From GCA-003244245 sp050699955 (lineage in GTDB: Bacteria; Actinomycetota; Actinomycetes; Mycobacteriales; Pseudonocardiaceae), in NCBI GenBank assembly GCA_050699955.1, contig JBOHGD010000022.1, positions 1-64,000 on the forward strand: DNA of 64,000 nucleotides, given 5' to 3'. This document shows positions 45,921 through 53,332 of the stretch, piece by piece (the stretch's first letter is position 1; the number at the start of each line of letters is the position of its first letter). The notes under the pieces were generated by a model. It was not told where the DNA came from. It did no database searches and was given only the letters and a program-made list of their open reading frames with translations. Made by a program: the position numbers and the translations under genes.

Positions 45921-46349
45921 TCAGCCGGTGGGCACGCGCTCGCCGTGCCCGGCCTCGCGCAGCGCCGTGCGCAGGGCCTCGGCGGCGGCGTCGAGCTCGG
46001 CCGGGTCGGGATCGTGGTCGATGCGAGCGAAGTCGAAGTCGTCGATACCCCACGAAGGGAATACGTGCACGTGCGCGTGTGGCACTTCGAACCCGGCGAC
46101 GATCAGCCCGGCTCGCGGTGCATCGAAGGCGACCTTCTGCGCCGCACCGATCTGCTTGGCCACCAGCATGAGATCGGTGAGCAGGCCGTCGTCGATATCG
46201 GTCCACTCGTCGACCTCGTCCCGCGGGACGACCAGCGCGTGCCCTGGCCGCAGCGGCGCGACGGTGAGGAAGGCGACGCAGCGCTCCTCGCTCCAGACGA
46301 AGCGCCCGGGCAGCTCACCCTTGATGATGCGGCTGAACACGGTAGACAC
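45921..46349 (-). CDS. HIT-family nucleotide hydrolase
   Basis: A 142-residue protein with GTG start and GGAGGG upstream. It has the histidine triad HAHVHVFP with the catalytic middle His, and the N-terminal 'FSRIIKGELPGRFVWSEE' strand typical of HIT proteins. These enzymes cleave phosphoramidates or AMP-linked nucleotides. It is convergent with copA, 11 bp away. The physiological substrate is unknown. Confidence 0.9.
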   Translation of the reverse strand: MSTVFSRIIKGELPGRFVWSEERCVAFLTVAPLRPGHALVVPRDEVDEWTDIDDGLLTDLMLVAKQIGAAQKVAFDAPRAGLIVAGFEVPHAHVHVFPSWGIDDFDFARIDHDPDPAELDAAAEALRTALREAGHGERVPTG

Positions 46350-46385
46350 AGTTCCCTCCGAGTGGTCGCGGTAGTTGCCCGGCGC

Positions 46386-46796
46386 TCAGACTGCCCGGCG
46401 CAACCAGGACCGTAGCTCGGCACCACCGTCGGCGACCGGATCGGTGGCGGTGATCCGCGGCCCTCGCAACGCCCGTGATCGGCTGGACGTGCCGCCGACC
46501 AGCAGCACCGCGCCAGGGTGGCGCCGTGCCAGCTGGGCGAAGTCGCCGTCTCCGGTGGCCAGCAGGAGCGGCTGGTAGTCGGGCCGGTAGCTGCGGGCCA
46601 GCAACAGGTCCGCGCCCTGCCAGCCGTGCGCGGTCAGCACCTGGGCACCTTCGGGCCAGTCCACGGCGTCGAGCGCGGACACCGCACCTGCCGCCACGAT
46701 CTGGGCGGCCGGTGAGTCGGCCAGCGCGGCGACCAGCAGACGCAGCCGGGGCACGTTGAGGTTGTCCGCGTCGATCAGTACCTGCACACCCGCCAT
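46386..46796 (-). CDS. NYN-domain (PIN-like) ribonuclease
   Basis: A 136-residue protein. The NYN/PIN-like fold shows the first acidic site LIDADNLN, a central Asp in WQGADLLLA and the GDGDFAQL motif, which together form the metal-dependent nuclease centre. The closing segment VLLVGGTSSRSRAL is also typical. Bacterial NYN proteins probably cut RNA. It follows the HIT gene on the same strand after a 37-bp gap. Confidence 0.8.
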   Translation of the reverse strand: MAGVQVLIDADNLNVPRLRLLVAALADSPAAQIVAAGAVSALDAVDWPEGAQVLTAHGWQGADLLLARSYRPDYQPLLLATGDGDFAQLARRHPGAVLLVGGTSSRSRALRGPRITATDPVADGGAELRSWLRRAV

Positions 46797-46987
46797 AGTG
46801 GACCCCGCCGCGGCCGGGGTTCAGGCATATGCGTTGTCCAGCGGGAATCCCGGTGCGACGTCCTCGTCGGTCCAGCCGTACCCCCATGCCGTCCGCCGCA
46901 GCGTGTCCGTGGCGCGGCCACTACTGTGTGGCCGGCCGGGTTCCCAGGCCTGGCGGGACAGCGACGTCGCAGAGGAAGGACGCGCGG

Positions 46988-47026
46988 ATGCCCGGCGATC
47001 GCGGTGGGACGCCGCCGCCGACGTGA
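46988..47026 (+). CDS. 12-residue upstream ORF coupled to the glycosidase start
   Basis: The ATG at 46988, behind AGGAAGGACGCGCGG, encodes MPGDRGGTPPPT and stops at 47024-47026, overlapping the GTG start at 47023 (GTGA). The main start has no good ribosome site of its own, so coupled re-initiation is plausible. A single-base sequence error joining the frames is an alternative. Confidence 0.4.
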   Translation: MPGDRGGTPPPT

Positions 47027-48264
47027 GTCACCGCACGGTTCCCAACAGGTCCGGCCCCCGACGGGCCCGGCTGAGCGCTGTCGCGCTCGTGGCGCTGGTG
47101 ATGATGCTGGTCGGTGCGGTGGCGGTGGCGATGGCGATGCATACGACGCAGCCCCCTGGCTCCCCGGCCGCCCGCCCGGTCGTCTCCTCGGCTGCCCGGC
47201 CCGGCGCGCATCCGGTCCGCAGCCCCTTCGTCGCGGCTCCCCCGCCCGGACAACGCTGCGATCCCGCGGTTGCGGTAGAGCGGCTGCCGTTGCGACGGCG
47301 GCTCGCCCAGCTGATCATGGTGGGCGTCGATCCGAGCGGTCCCGGCCAGGCCCGCCGGGTGGTTGCCGCCGAGCAGGTGGGTGGGATCTTCGTCGGTGGC
47401 ACAGCGACGGGTCTGTTGACCGGTGGCGAGCTGGCCACGGTGCAGAGGGCCGCGCAGCTGCCGGTGATGGTCGCGGTCGACGAGGAGGGCGGCCGGGTCC
47501 AACGGTTCGACCGGATCGCCGGGTCCATCCCGAGCGCCCGGCAGATGGTGTCCACGATGACCCCGCAGCAGGTCCGCGAACTGGCCAGGAAGCGTGGGTC
47601 GGTCCTGCGGGCCAGCGGCGTCACCGCCGATCTCGCGCCCGACGCGGACGTGTCCAGCGAGCCGGCCGACGCGGTGATCGGTGACCGCTCATTCTCGCCG
47701 GACCCCGCCGTGGTCGCGCGGTATGCCGAGGCGTTCGCCAGTGGCCTGCGCGACGCCGGGGTGCTTCCGGTGTTCAAGCACTTCCCCGGGCACGGGCACG
47801 GCAGCGGCGACTCGCACAAGGGCGCGGTCACCACCCCGCCGTTGGCCCAACTGCAGCGCGTCGACCTGCTGCCTTATTGGCAGTTGCTCGGCACGGGACC
47901 GGAGGCGGTGATGATCGGGCACCTCGACGTGCCGGGGCTGACCCCCCCATCGGTGCCTGCCAGCCTCAGCCCCGCCGCGGTGGGCTTGCTACGCGACGAG
48001 TTCGGCTACCACGGAATGGTCATCTCCGACGATCTCGGCGGCATGCGGGCGATCACCAACCGGGTGGATCTGCCGGAGGCAGTGCGGCAGTCGCTGGCCG
48101 CGGGGGTGGACATGGCGCTGTGGATGTCGGTTGATCGGCTCAGTGAGGTGCTCGACCATCTCGAGCAGGCGGTCCGCACCGGCACGCTGCCGCAGAGCCG
48201 GGTCGACGAGGCGGCGGTGCGGGTGCTGCAGGCCAAGGGCGTCGATCCCTGTCGGCTGCCCTGA
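47023..48264 (+). CDS. glycoside hydrolase family 3, NagZ-like beta-N-acetylglucosaminidase
   Basis: A 413-residue protein from the GTG at 47023; the open frame runs further upstream. A basic N-terminus and one hydrophobic helix (VALVALVMMLVGAVAVAMA) give a signal or anchor without lipobox. The GH3 barrel carries the NagZ loop KHFPGHGHGSGDSHKG with the catalytic His, and the nucleophile Asp in ISDDLGGM. The related actinobacterial enzymes are lipoproteins that trim peptidoglycan amino sugars. It acts outside the membrane in wall recycling. Confidence 0.85.
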   Translation: MSHRTVPNRSGPRRARLSAVALVALVMMLVGAVAVAMAMHTTQPPGSPAARPVVSSAARPGAHPVRSPFVAAPPPGQRCDPAVAVERLPLRRRLAQLIMVGVDPSGPGQARRVVAAEQVGGIFVGGTATGLLTGGELATVQRAAQLPVMVAVDEEGGRVQRFDRIAGSIPSARQMVSTMTPQQVRELARKRGSVLRASGVTADLAPDADVSSEPADAVIGDRSFSPDPAVVARYAEAFASGLRDAGVLPVFKHFPGHGHGSGDSHKGAVTTPPLAQLQRVDLLPYWQLLGTGPEAVMIGHLDVPGLTPPSVPASLSPAAVGLLRDEFGYHGMVISDDLGGMRAITNRVDLPEAVRQSLAAGVDMALWMSVDRLSEVLDHLEQAVRTGTLPQSRVDEAAVRVLQAKGVDPCRLP

Positions 48265-48350
48265 GCCTGCTGTCCCGGAGCGTCAGGCTTCAGCGCGATA
48301 GATCCTGCCGGATCAGATGTGCGACGCTGGCCTACGACCTCGGGGGTGCG

Positions 48351-49745
48351 ATGGCTGCGGAACGGCTCAGGCTCAGTGGACTCGACACGGCCTTTCTGTG
48401 TCTTGAACGTGACATCACACCAATGCAGCTCGGTGCGCTGGCGATCTTTCGGACCAGTCGGCCAGTGCATCCCGAGCAGGTCGTCTCGCTGCTGGCGGAC
48501 CGGGCACGACAGCTTCCCCGCCTGGGGCGGCGGGTGCAACGTGCCTGGTTCCCTCCCGGGTCCGCGAGGTGGGCAGACGATCCGGGGTTCCGTCCCGAGG
48601 ACCATATCCATCTGCACCACGTGGCCGGTCACGGCGGCGACGGCCCGGCGGCGGAGCTGGCCTCGGAGCTGATGGCCAGGCCACTGCGGCGTGGCCGCCC
48701 ACTGTGGGAGTTCCACGTCATGTCAGGGGGGCTGGGTGAGGGCCGTTTCGGCGTGCTGGTGAAGCTGCATCACGCGCTCGGTGACGGGTTGGCCGCGCTG
48801 GAGATCGGAGTCGGCCTGCTGGATGGGCCCGAGGCGGCAGGCACCGGGGGCGGCGCAGGCCGCAGGTCGTCGGCGGGCCCGCACGCGACCGCACCGGCGG
48901 CACTGACGCCACGGCGCAGGTGGACGGCGCGGACCCTGTTGTCCCGGCCGTTTCGGCTGGCCAGGGGTGTGCGGTACGCGGCAGAAGATGCGGCTGAGAT
49001 GATGGGTATGGCCGCGTCGGTACTGGGCAGCGCCCGGTTGCCTGCAGCTGGCTCGCCGCTGGTGATCACGTCCTCGGGCCGGCGTGGGCTGGGGCTGGCT
49101 CGGCTGGATCTGCAGCACGTGCGTCGGATTCGGGCGCACTTCGGCGGCACCGTCAACGATGTCCTGCTGGCGGTGGTGGCAGGCGCCTTGCGGGACTGGC
49201 TCGGGGCCCGGGGCCATCGCGTCGAAGGGCTGAGCCTGCGGGCGTTGATCCCGGTGAGCCAACGAGCCAGATCGGGGGGCCGCACCGGAGGCAATCAGAT
49301 GTCGGGGTACCTGTGCGACCTGCCGGTGGGTGAGCCCGATGCAGGCAAGCGGCTGCGCAGCATCCAGCTGGCGATGGGGCACAGCAAGGCCGCGGGACCC
49401 ACCCGAGGCCCCGGGTCGATACCGCTGCTCGCCGACCGATTGCCCTCGGCGGTGCACCGGATGGCGGCCCCGATGGCCGGTCAGGTTGCGGCGCTGCTGT
49501 TCGACATCCTGGTGACCAGCGTCCCGGTGCCGGGAGTCCCACTGCGGCTGGACGGCGCAGAGCTGGAGGAGCTTTTCCCGATAGCGCCGCTGGCGCCGGG
49601 TCATGCCCTGGGGGTGGCGCTGTCCTGCTACCGGGGAACGGCCTACATCGGGCTGTATGCGGATCGTGATGCGCTGCCCGACGTGCAAGGCCTCGCGGAC
49701 GCAATCCCCGGATCGGCGGCCATGCTTGACCAGGTGTGGGCCTGA
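48351..49745 (+). CDS. wax ester synthase/diacylglycerol acyltransferase (WS/DGAT)
   Basis: A 464-residue protein with the condensing motif HHALGDG (HHxxxDG) near residue 140, the 'PLWEFHV' segment before it and the C-terminal TSVPVPGVPL region (ND/SNVPGP-type motif). These enzymes move acyl groups from acyl-CoA to fatty alcohol or diacylglycerol, making storage lipids at the membrane. Length is standard for actinobacterial members. It stands alone. Confidence 0.9.
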   Translation: MAAERLRLSGLDTAFLCLERDITPMQLGALAIFRTSRPVHPEQVVSLLADRARQLPRLGRRVQRAWFPPGSARWADDPGFRPEDHIHLHHVAGHGGDGPAAELASELMARPLRRGRPLWEFHVMSGGLGEGRFGVLVKLHHALGDGLAALEIGVGLLDGPEAAGTGGGAGRRSSAGPHATAPAALTPRRRWTARTLLSRPFRLARGVRYAAEDAAEMMGMAASVLGSARLPAAGSPLVITSSGRRGLGLARLDLQHVRRIRAHFGGTVNDVLLAVVAGALRDWLGARGHRVEGLSLRALIPVSQRARSGGRTGGNQMSGYLCDLPVGEPDAGKRLRSIQLAMGHSKAAGPTRGPGSIPLLADRLPSAVHRMAAPMAGQVAALLFDILVTSVPVPGVPLRLDGAELEELFPIAPLAPGHALGVALSCYRGTAYIGLYADRDALPDVQGLADAIPGSAAMLDQVWA

Positions 49746-49860
49746 CGGTGTCCGCCCGGCCCTCGAAGATGACTACACACGGTAGGCGCTAGAGACTTCA
49801 TGCCCGCATAGTGTGAATATCTGTGATCCTTGCAGACTGATCGCGATAGAGTCTCGCATC

Positions 49861-50352
49861 GTGCCTTCTTTCGATGCTGATGCAGTGGACTGCCGTGTGT
49901 CCGTGTTCCGTGAGGGGATGATGTCCTCTGTCGGTCATGACGTGGACCTGCGCGTGACCGACCTGACCCTCGATGTGGGGGACGACGATACGATCACCGG
50001 CGAGTTCCAGGTGGAGTCGTTGCGGGTCGTGAGCCAGGGGCCGTCCGAGTCTGACAAGAAGGACATCCAGCGCAATGCCGTGAAGTCGCTGGCGGGCCAG
50101 AAGTACCCGTCCATCAAGTTCCGCTCCACATCGGTGCAGCGTGACGGCGATCGGGCGAAGATCGAAGGGGATCTCACACTGCACGGTGTGACGAACCCGA
50201 TCTCCACCGAGGCGCGCGATGACGGGGAGCACTGGGTCGTCGAAGTCACCCTCGACCAGACCAAGTACGGCATCAAGCCGTTTTCGGCCATGCTCGGCGC
50301 GCTCAAGGTCAAGCCCGAGGTCAAGGTGACCGTCTCCGTCCCCCACACCTGA
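49861..50352 (+). CDS. YceI-family lipid-binding-like protein
   Basis: A 163-residue protein; the GTG at 49861 is preferred because the conserved YceI N-terminus starts there (FDADAVDCRVSVFREGMMSS). The domain continues with the family pattern VGHDVDLRV, the 'KYPSIKFRSTSV' strand and GDLTLHGVTNPIS. YceI domains are lipocalin-like beta barrels that bind long isoprenoids in other bacteria. This one has no signal peptide, so it is probably cytoplasmic. A strong terminator follows. Confidence 0.85.
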   Translation: MPSFDADAVDCRVSVFREGMMSSVGHDVDLRVTDLTLDVGDDDTITGEFQVESLRVVSQGPSESDKKDIQRNAVKSLAGQKYPSIKFRSTSVQRDGDRAKIEGDLTLHGVTNPISTEARDDGEHWVVEVTLDQTKYGIKPFSAMLGALKVKPEVKVTVSVPHT

Positions 50353-50373
50353 GGGGTTCGTCCACCCGGATAG

Positions 50374-50408
50374 CGCGGAGCTGCCCTGCAGGGCAGCTCC
50401 GCGTTTTT
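50374..50408 (+). terminator. rho-independent terminator after yceI
   Basis: A 13-bp perfect stem (50374-50386 with 50391-50403) around TGCA is followed by TTTTT (50404-50408), starting 22 bp after the yceI stop. Confidence 0.92.
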
Positions 50409-50476
50409 GGCTCTTACTGCACCCCGATCCGCAACCTGCCGCCGCGACCCGTTTTCACCACGTACCCGGCCCGCCA

Positions 50477-50548
50477 GATAGGTGCCCTCCCACCTGGACC
50501 GATCATGTTCTCGCAAACATCATCTTCCAGGTGAACAGGGCACCTATC
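50477..50548. repeat. nested 24-bp-stem palindrome
   Basis: Three helical blocks stack: GATAGGTGCCCT (50477-50488) with 50537-50548, ACCTGGA (50492-50498) with 50526-50532, and ATGTT (50505-50509) with 50516-50520. Each arm also holds its own small AGGTG..CACCT dyad. It could be a structured RNA, a MITE-like relic or a binding site. Confidence 0.6.
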
Positions 50549-50806
50549 GCCATCTCACAACCCGTGTAGCGCCACTGCTCGCGAGTTCGGGTCAGAGGAC
50601 GGGCACCGAAGGTCCAGTAGCGGGCGGTGTGTCGATCACTTCCCGCTGAAAGTACGACACGAACTCCTCCTTCGTGCGGAACCCTGGTAGTGGTCAAGGG
50701 CTACACCCCTCCCGAAGCCCTTGCGCGCCTCACGCTAGGACCGGTCGCACCTCGTCGGCCAGGTTCGTTTTGCACAGTGACGAGGCCGAACGGTACGAGG
50801 ATGCTG

Positions 50807-50838
50807 AGTCAGGCATGGGAGTAGTCAGGCATGGGAGT
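50807..50838. repeat. perfect 16-bp tandem duplication
   Basis: AGTCAGGCATGGGAGT occurs at 50807-50822 and again at 50823-50838. It lies just beyond the 3' end of the PucR-type gene. Confidence 0.8.
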
Positions 50839-50859
50839 GCGGGGCAGCTACATCCGATC

Positions 50860-52419
50860 CTATCTGGATGGTGCGTCACGTCCTTTTCGGGTTGTGCGGG
50901 GACAGTCGGGCCCGAGTGCTTGCCCATCGTGTATGCGCAGGGCGAGCCACAAGTCGTGGCGTGCCGACGGCCCGTTCAACAGCGACCGTTCGAGAGCCGC
51001 TTCGAGGCGCAGCAGCCGCTTGCGGACGCCTGGTACCGAGAGTCCGAGGGCGGCTGCTGTCATGTCAAGTCGAGTGTTGCTCGCCAGCCAGGTACGCAAC
51101 GTCGTCAGGCCTTGCCGGGCGTCGTCGGCGAGAAGGGGTTCGAGTTGGCGTTGTGCCCACAGACGTACCGTGGCGGTATTGAACAGCGCGTCGACACTGT
51201 CCTGGTGATCTGCGGACGCTGATAGTCGCGGGTAGTCCACAATCCGCAAGGCCAGGTGCAGCGTGGCCTGTGCCCTGATCTGGCGGACATCGCAGCCCAG
51301 GAGACGCTCGATGCGTCTCAGCCGCGCCGACAACGTATTTCGATGGATCTTCAGCTGTTTCGCCGCGCCATTGTAGAAGCTCAGCCAGGATCCCAGCGTG
51401 ATTTTGAGCTCTTCGGCGTCGGGATCCTGGGAGCGGTCGGGAACATAATCCATGAGCGGCGCCAAGAGCCCCTTCGCCCAGCGTCGCCCAGCCTTGCCCA
51501 GCAGCGCAGCCAGCTCTTCCCGCGGGCTGAACTGCGCGTACTGTTCGTCGCCGCTCTTGGCTGCGGCCAACGCGTGGAATGCCTGCTCGTAGCCGGCAGC
51601 CGTCTCGCGCAGGGACACCACCTGGCTCGCGCCCACATATAAGTCATCTCGGCGCAGCACAAACGCACGAAGCCGATCCTCAATGGGATCGGCTCCACTC
51701 CGCGGATGGCCGTCGTCGTCCGACGCCGCATCGGGCGTGTCGTCTGCCGGTGCGAGCACAATCACGTGGCGGGCATATACGGGGCACCGTACGACCCACG
51801 CCTGACCAGCCCACATGTCGACGCACTGGGTCACCAGCGCGTCGCGTGCCTTCCCGCGGAGCTTGCATTCGACTACATACAGTCTGATCGGGTCAGTAAG
51901 GCGAGGCCCCAACGCTGCCGCCACCCGGCCGGCACCGCCGCGATCACCCAGAATGAGAAGATGAAGAACAGCCTCCCTTGCCCGAGAGTCCGCTCGGTCT
52001 AGCCGCTGTCGGGCATGACCGGCCTCCTCGACCTGCCAACACAGCCACAGCAGCCGTGCGGCATCGGCGAGGAGGTCCTTTGCCCGTAGCACACCCCGTT
52101 TCTCGCCCGCCGCAATGAGAACAGGGCTGGGTTTGCGACGACCGATCGACAGGATAACGACCATCTGGGTGTCGTGTTCCGTAGCAACCGAATGGGCATG
52201 GCCGGCGCGAATCAGTTCCACCTCGTCGGCGACAACCGTGAGCAGGTCATGTCGCAGGGCGGGAAATCCGTGCCATGGCCGGCCGCCCTCATCGAGCAAC
52301 GCCGCGTGCCCATCGACACTCCGCGCCACACACCGCAGAAGGCGCCTCAGCCCGTTCGGCCGTATCGCCTCACGCTGCATCATGCGAAGGTCGTCGATGT
52401 TTCGCCACGGATCAGGCAC
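50860..52419 (-). CDS. PucR/CdaR-type transcription regulator with two C-terminal HTH modules
   Basis: A 519-residue protein with GTG start. The N-terminal 300 residues form a sensor part with a GGDEF-like/CdaR-like middle region (LRAFVLRRDDLYVGASQVVS). Two PucR C-terminal HTH modules follow: FYNGAAKQLKIHRNTLSARL (about residue 340) and MTAAALGLSVPGVRKRLLRL (about 470). One such module is usual; duplication is notable. It is the last gene of the minus-strand lanthipeptide block and the likely regulator of that cluster. Confidence 0.8.
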   Translation of the reverse strand: MPDPWRNIDDLRMMQREAIRPNGLRRLLRCVARSVDGHAALLDEGGRPWHGFPALRHDLLTVVADEVELIRAGHAHSVATEHDTQMVVILSIGRRKPSPVLIAAGEKRGVLRAKDLLADAARLLWLCWQVEEAGHARQRLDRADSRAREAVLHLLILGDRGGAGRVAAALGPRLTDPIRLYVVECKLRGKARDALVTQCVDMWAGQAWVVRCPVYARHVIVLAPADDTPDAASDDDGHPRSGADPIEDRLRAFVLRRDDLYVGASQVVSLRETAAGYEQAFHALAAAKSGDEQYAQFSPREELAALLGKAGRRWAKGLLAPLMDYVPDRSQDPDAEELKITLGSWLSFYNGAAKQLKIHRNTLSARLRRIERLLGCDVRQIRAQATLHLALRIVDYPRLSASADHQDSVDALFNTATVRLWAQRQLEPLLADDARQGLTTLRTWLASNTRLDMTAAALGLSVPGVRKRLLRLEAALERSLLNGPSARHDLWLALRIHDGQALGPDCPRTTRKGRDAPSR

Positions 52420-52700
52420 AGTGTTCTCGGATCGTCAGGTGAAGCTGTGGAGTCAGATTCTAGGGCACTCGCTCGCCGTACCGGGCTCAGGCAGCCCTGA
52501 AGGGTGCAATGTCGCGGTCGCCCGCTGCGGTCAAGGGTTTACGCACCGTACGAGCCGAATGCCATCAGCTGCGGCGGTCCGGCGCGGCTGTCTCGGCCAT
52601 GACGGGCATACGTGCGACTCAGAGGTGGAGGAACTCCAGTATCGGTGTGCGTAGGTTTATGTCGTTCTCGTGTCCTGGCCGGTCTGGCTGACGCCGACCC

Positions 52701-53321
52701 TCACCGTCGTACGAGTGGAGTGCGGCAGACGTAGGTGATGGCGGGAGGAAGGTTGCGCAGCACCGCTCGGGTCGGCAGCACCTCGTCGAACCGAGCGGCC
52801 AGTGCGTCCCGGAACCGGCGAGCCTGGGGCAGCACGAGTGCGTGTACGTAGGCGAATGTGGTGAAGACCCCTCCGCTACCCAGTGCGTCGGTGATGGTGC
52901 CGAGCAGGTCGCTCTGCTCCTGCTCGGAGAAGTTGGCCCACGGCAAACCGCACACGATGGCGTCCACCGTCGTAAGGCCCTGTTCCTCGAGGTGCACGCG
53001 CAGCCTTCTGGCATCGTCTGCGATGACCTGCGCCCGCGGCGCCGCGCGGCGCACCTCTATCGCGAGCTGAGGATTGCGCTCGAACGCAAGGAAAGTTGAT
53101 GCCGGCGAACGCCGAATGTCGATCCGTGCCGTGACCACACCGGTTCCCGCGCCGAGTTCAACGATAACCGCGTCATCTTTCCGGGGAACTACCGCGGCGA
53201 GACGATCACCAAGCACGAACGAACTGGGTGCGATCGCACCTACCTCGCGCGGCGCCCGTAGCAGCGCCTGTGTGAACAACAGCAAGTCCCGACCGGACAT
53301 TTGCACCCCGTATCTACTCAT
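52701..53321 (-). CDS. class I SAM-dependent methyltransferase
   Basis: A 206-residue protein. It has the Rossmann motif I VIVELGAGTGVVT, motif II acid in FLAFERNP, and CGLPWANF in the place of the catalytic P-P-[YFW] loop. The pattern, including the N-terminal 'REVGAIAPSS', is shared by PmtA-like phospholipid N-methyltransferases and KsgA-related enzymes. It starts 12 bp after the ABC exporter gene, so it probably belongs to the lanthipeptide operon. It may methylate the peptide's N-terminus or an envelope lipid for immunity. Confidence 0.8.
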   Translation of the reverse strand: MSRYGVQMSGRDLLLFTQALLRAPREVGAIAPSSFVLGDRLAAVVPRKDDAVIVELGAGTGVVTARIDIRRSPASTFLAFERNPQLAIEVRRAAPRAQVIADDARRLRVHLEEQGLTTVDAIVCGLPWANFSEQEQSDLLGTITDALGSGGVFTTFAYVHALVLPQARRFRDALAARFDEVLPTRAVLRNLPPAITYVCRTPLVRR

Positions 53322-53332
53322 AATATCGACTT

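Larger units (their letters stand above)
50409..50859. other. 451-bp non-coding region with nested inverted repeats
   Basis: No credible gene lies here; the open frames follow the palindromic arms. It contains the long hairpin at 50477-50548 and a 16-bp tandem repeat at 50807-50838, listed separately. An 8-bp stem CAAGGGCT/AGCCCTTG (50695-50723) is also visible. Confidence 0.55.

Noticed and set aside
50503..50697. 64-codon minus-strand ORF
   Set aside because: It begins inside the nested palindrome, lacks a ribosome site and shows no protein character.
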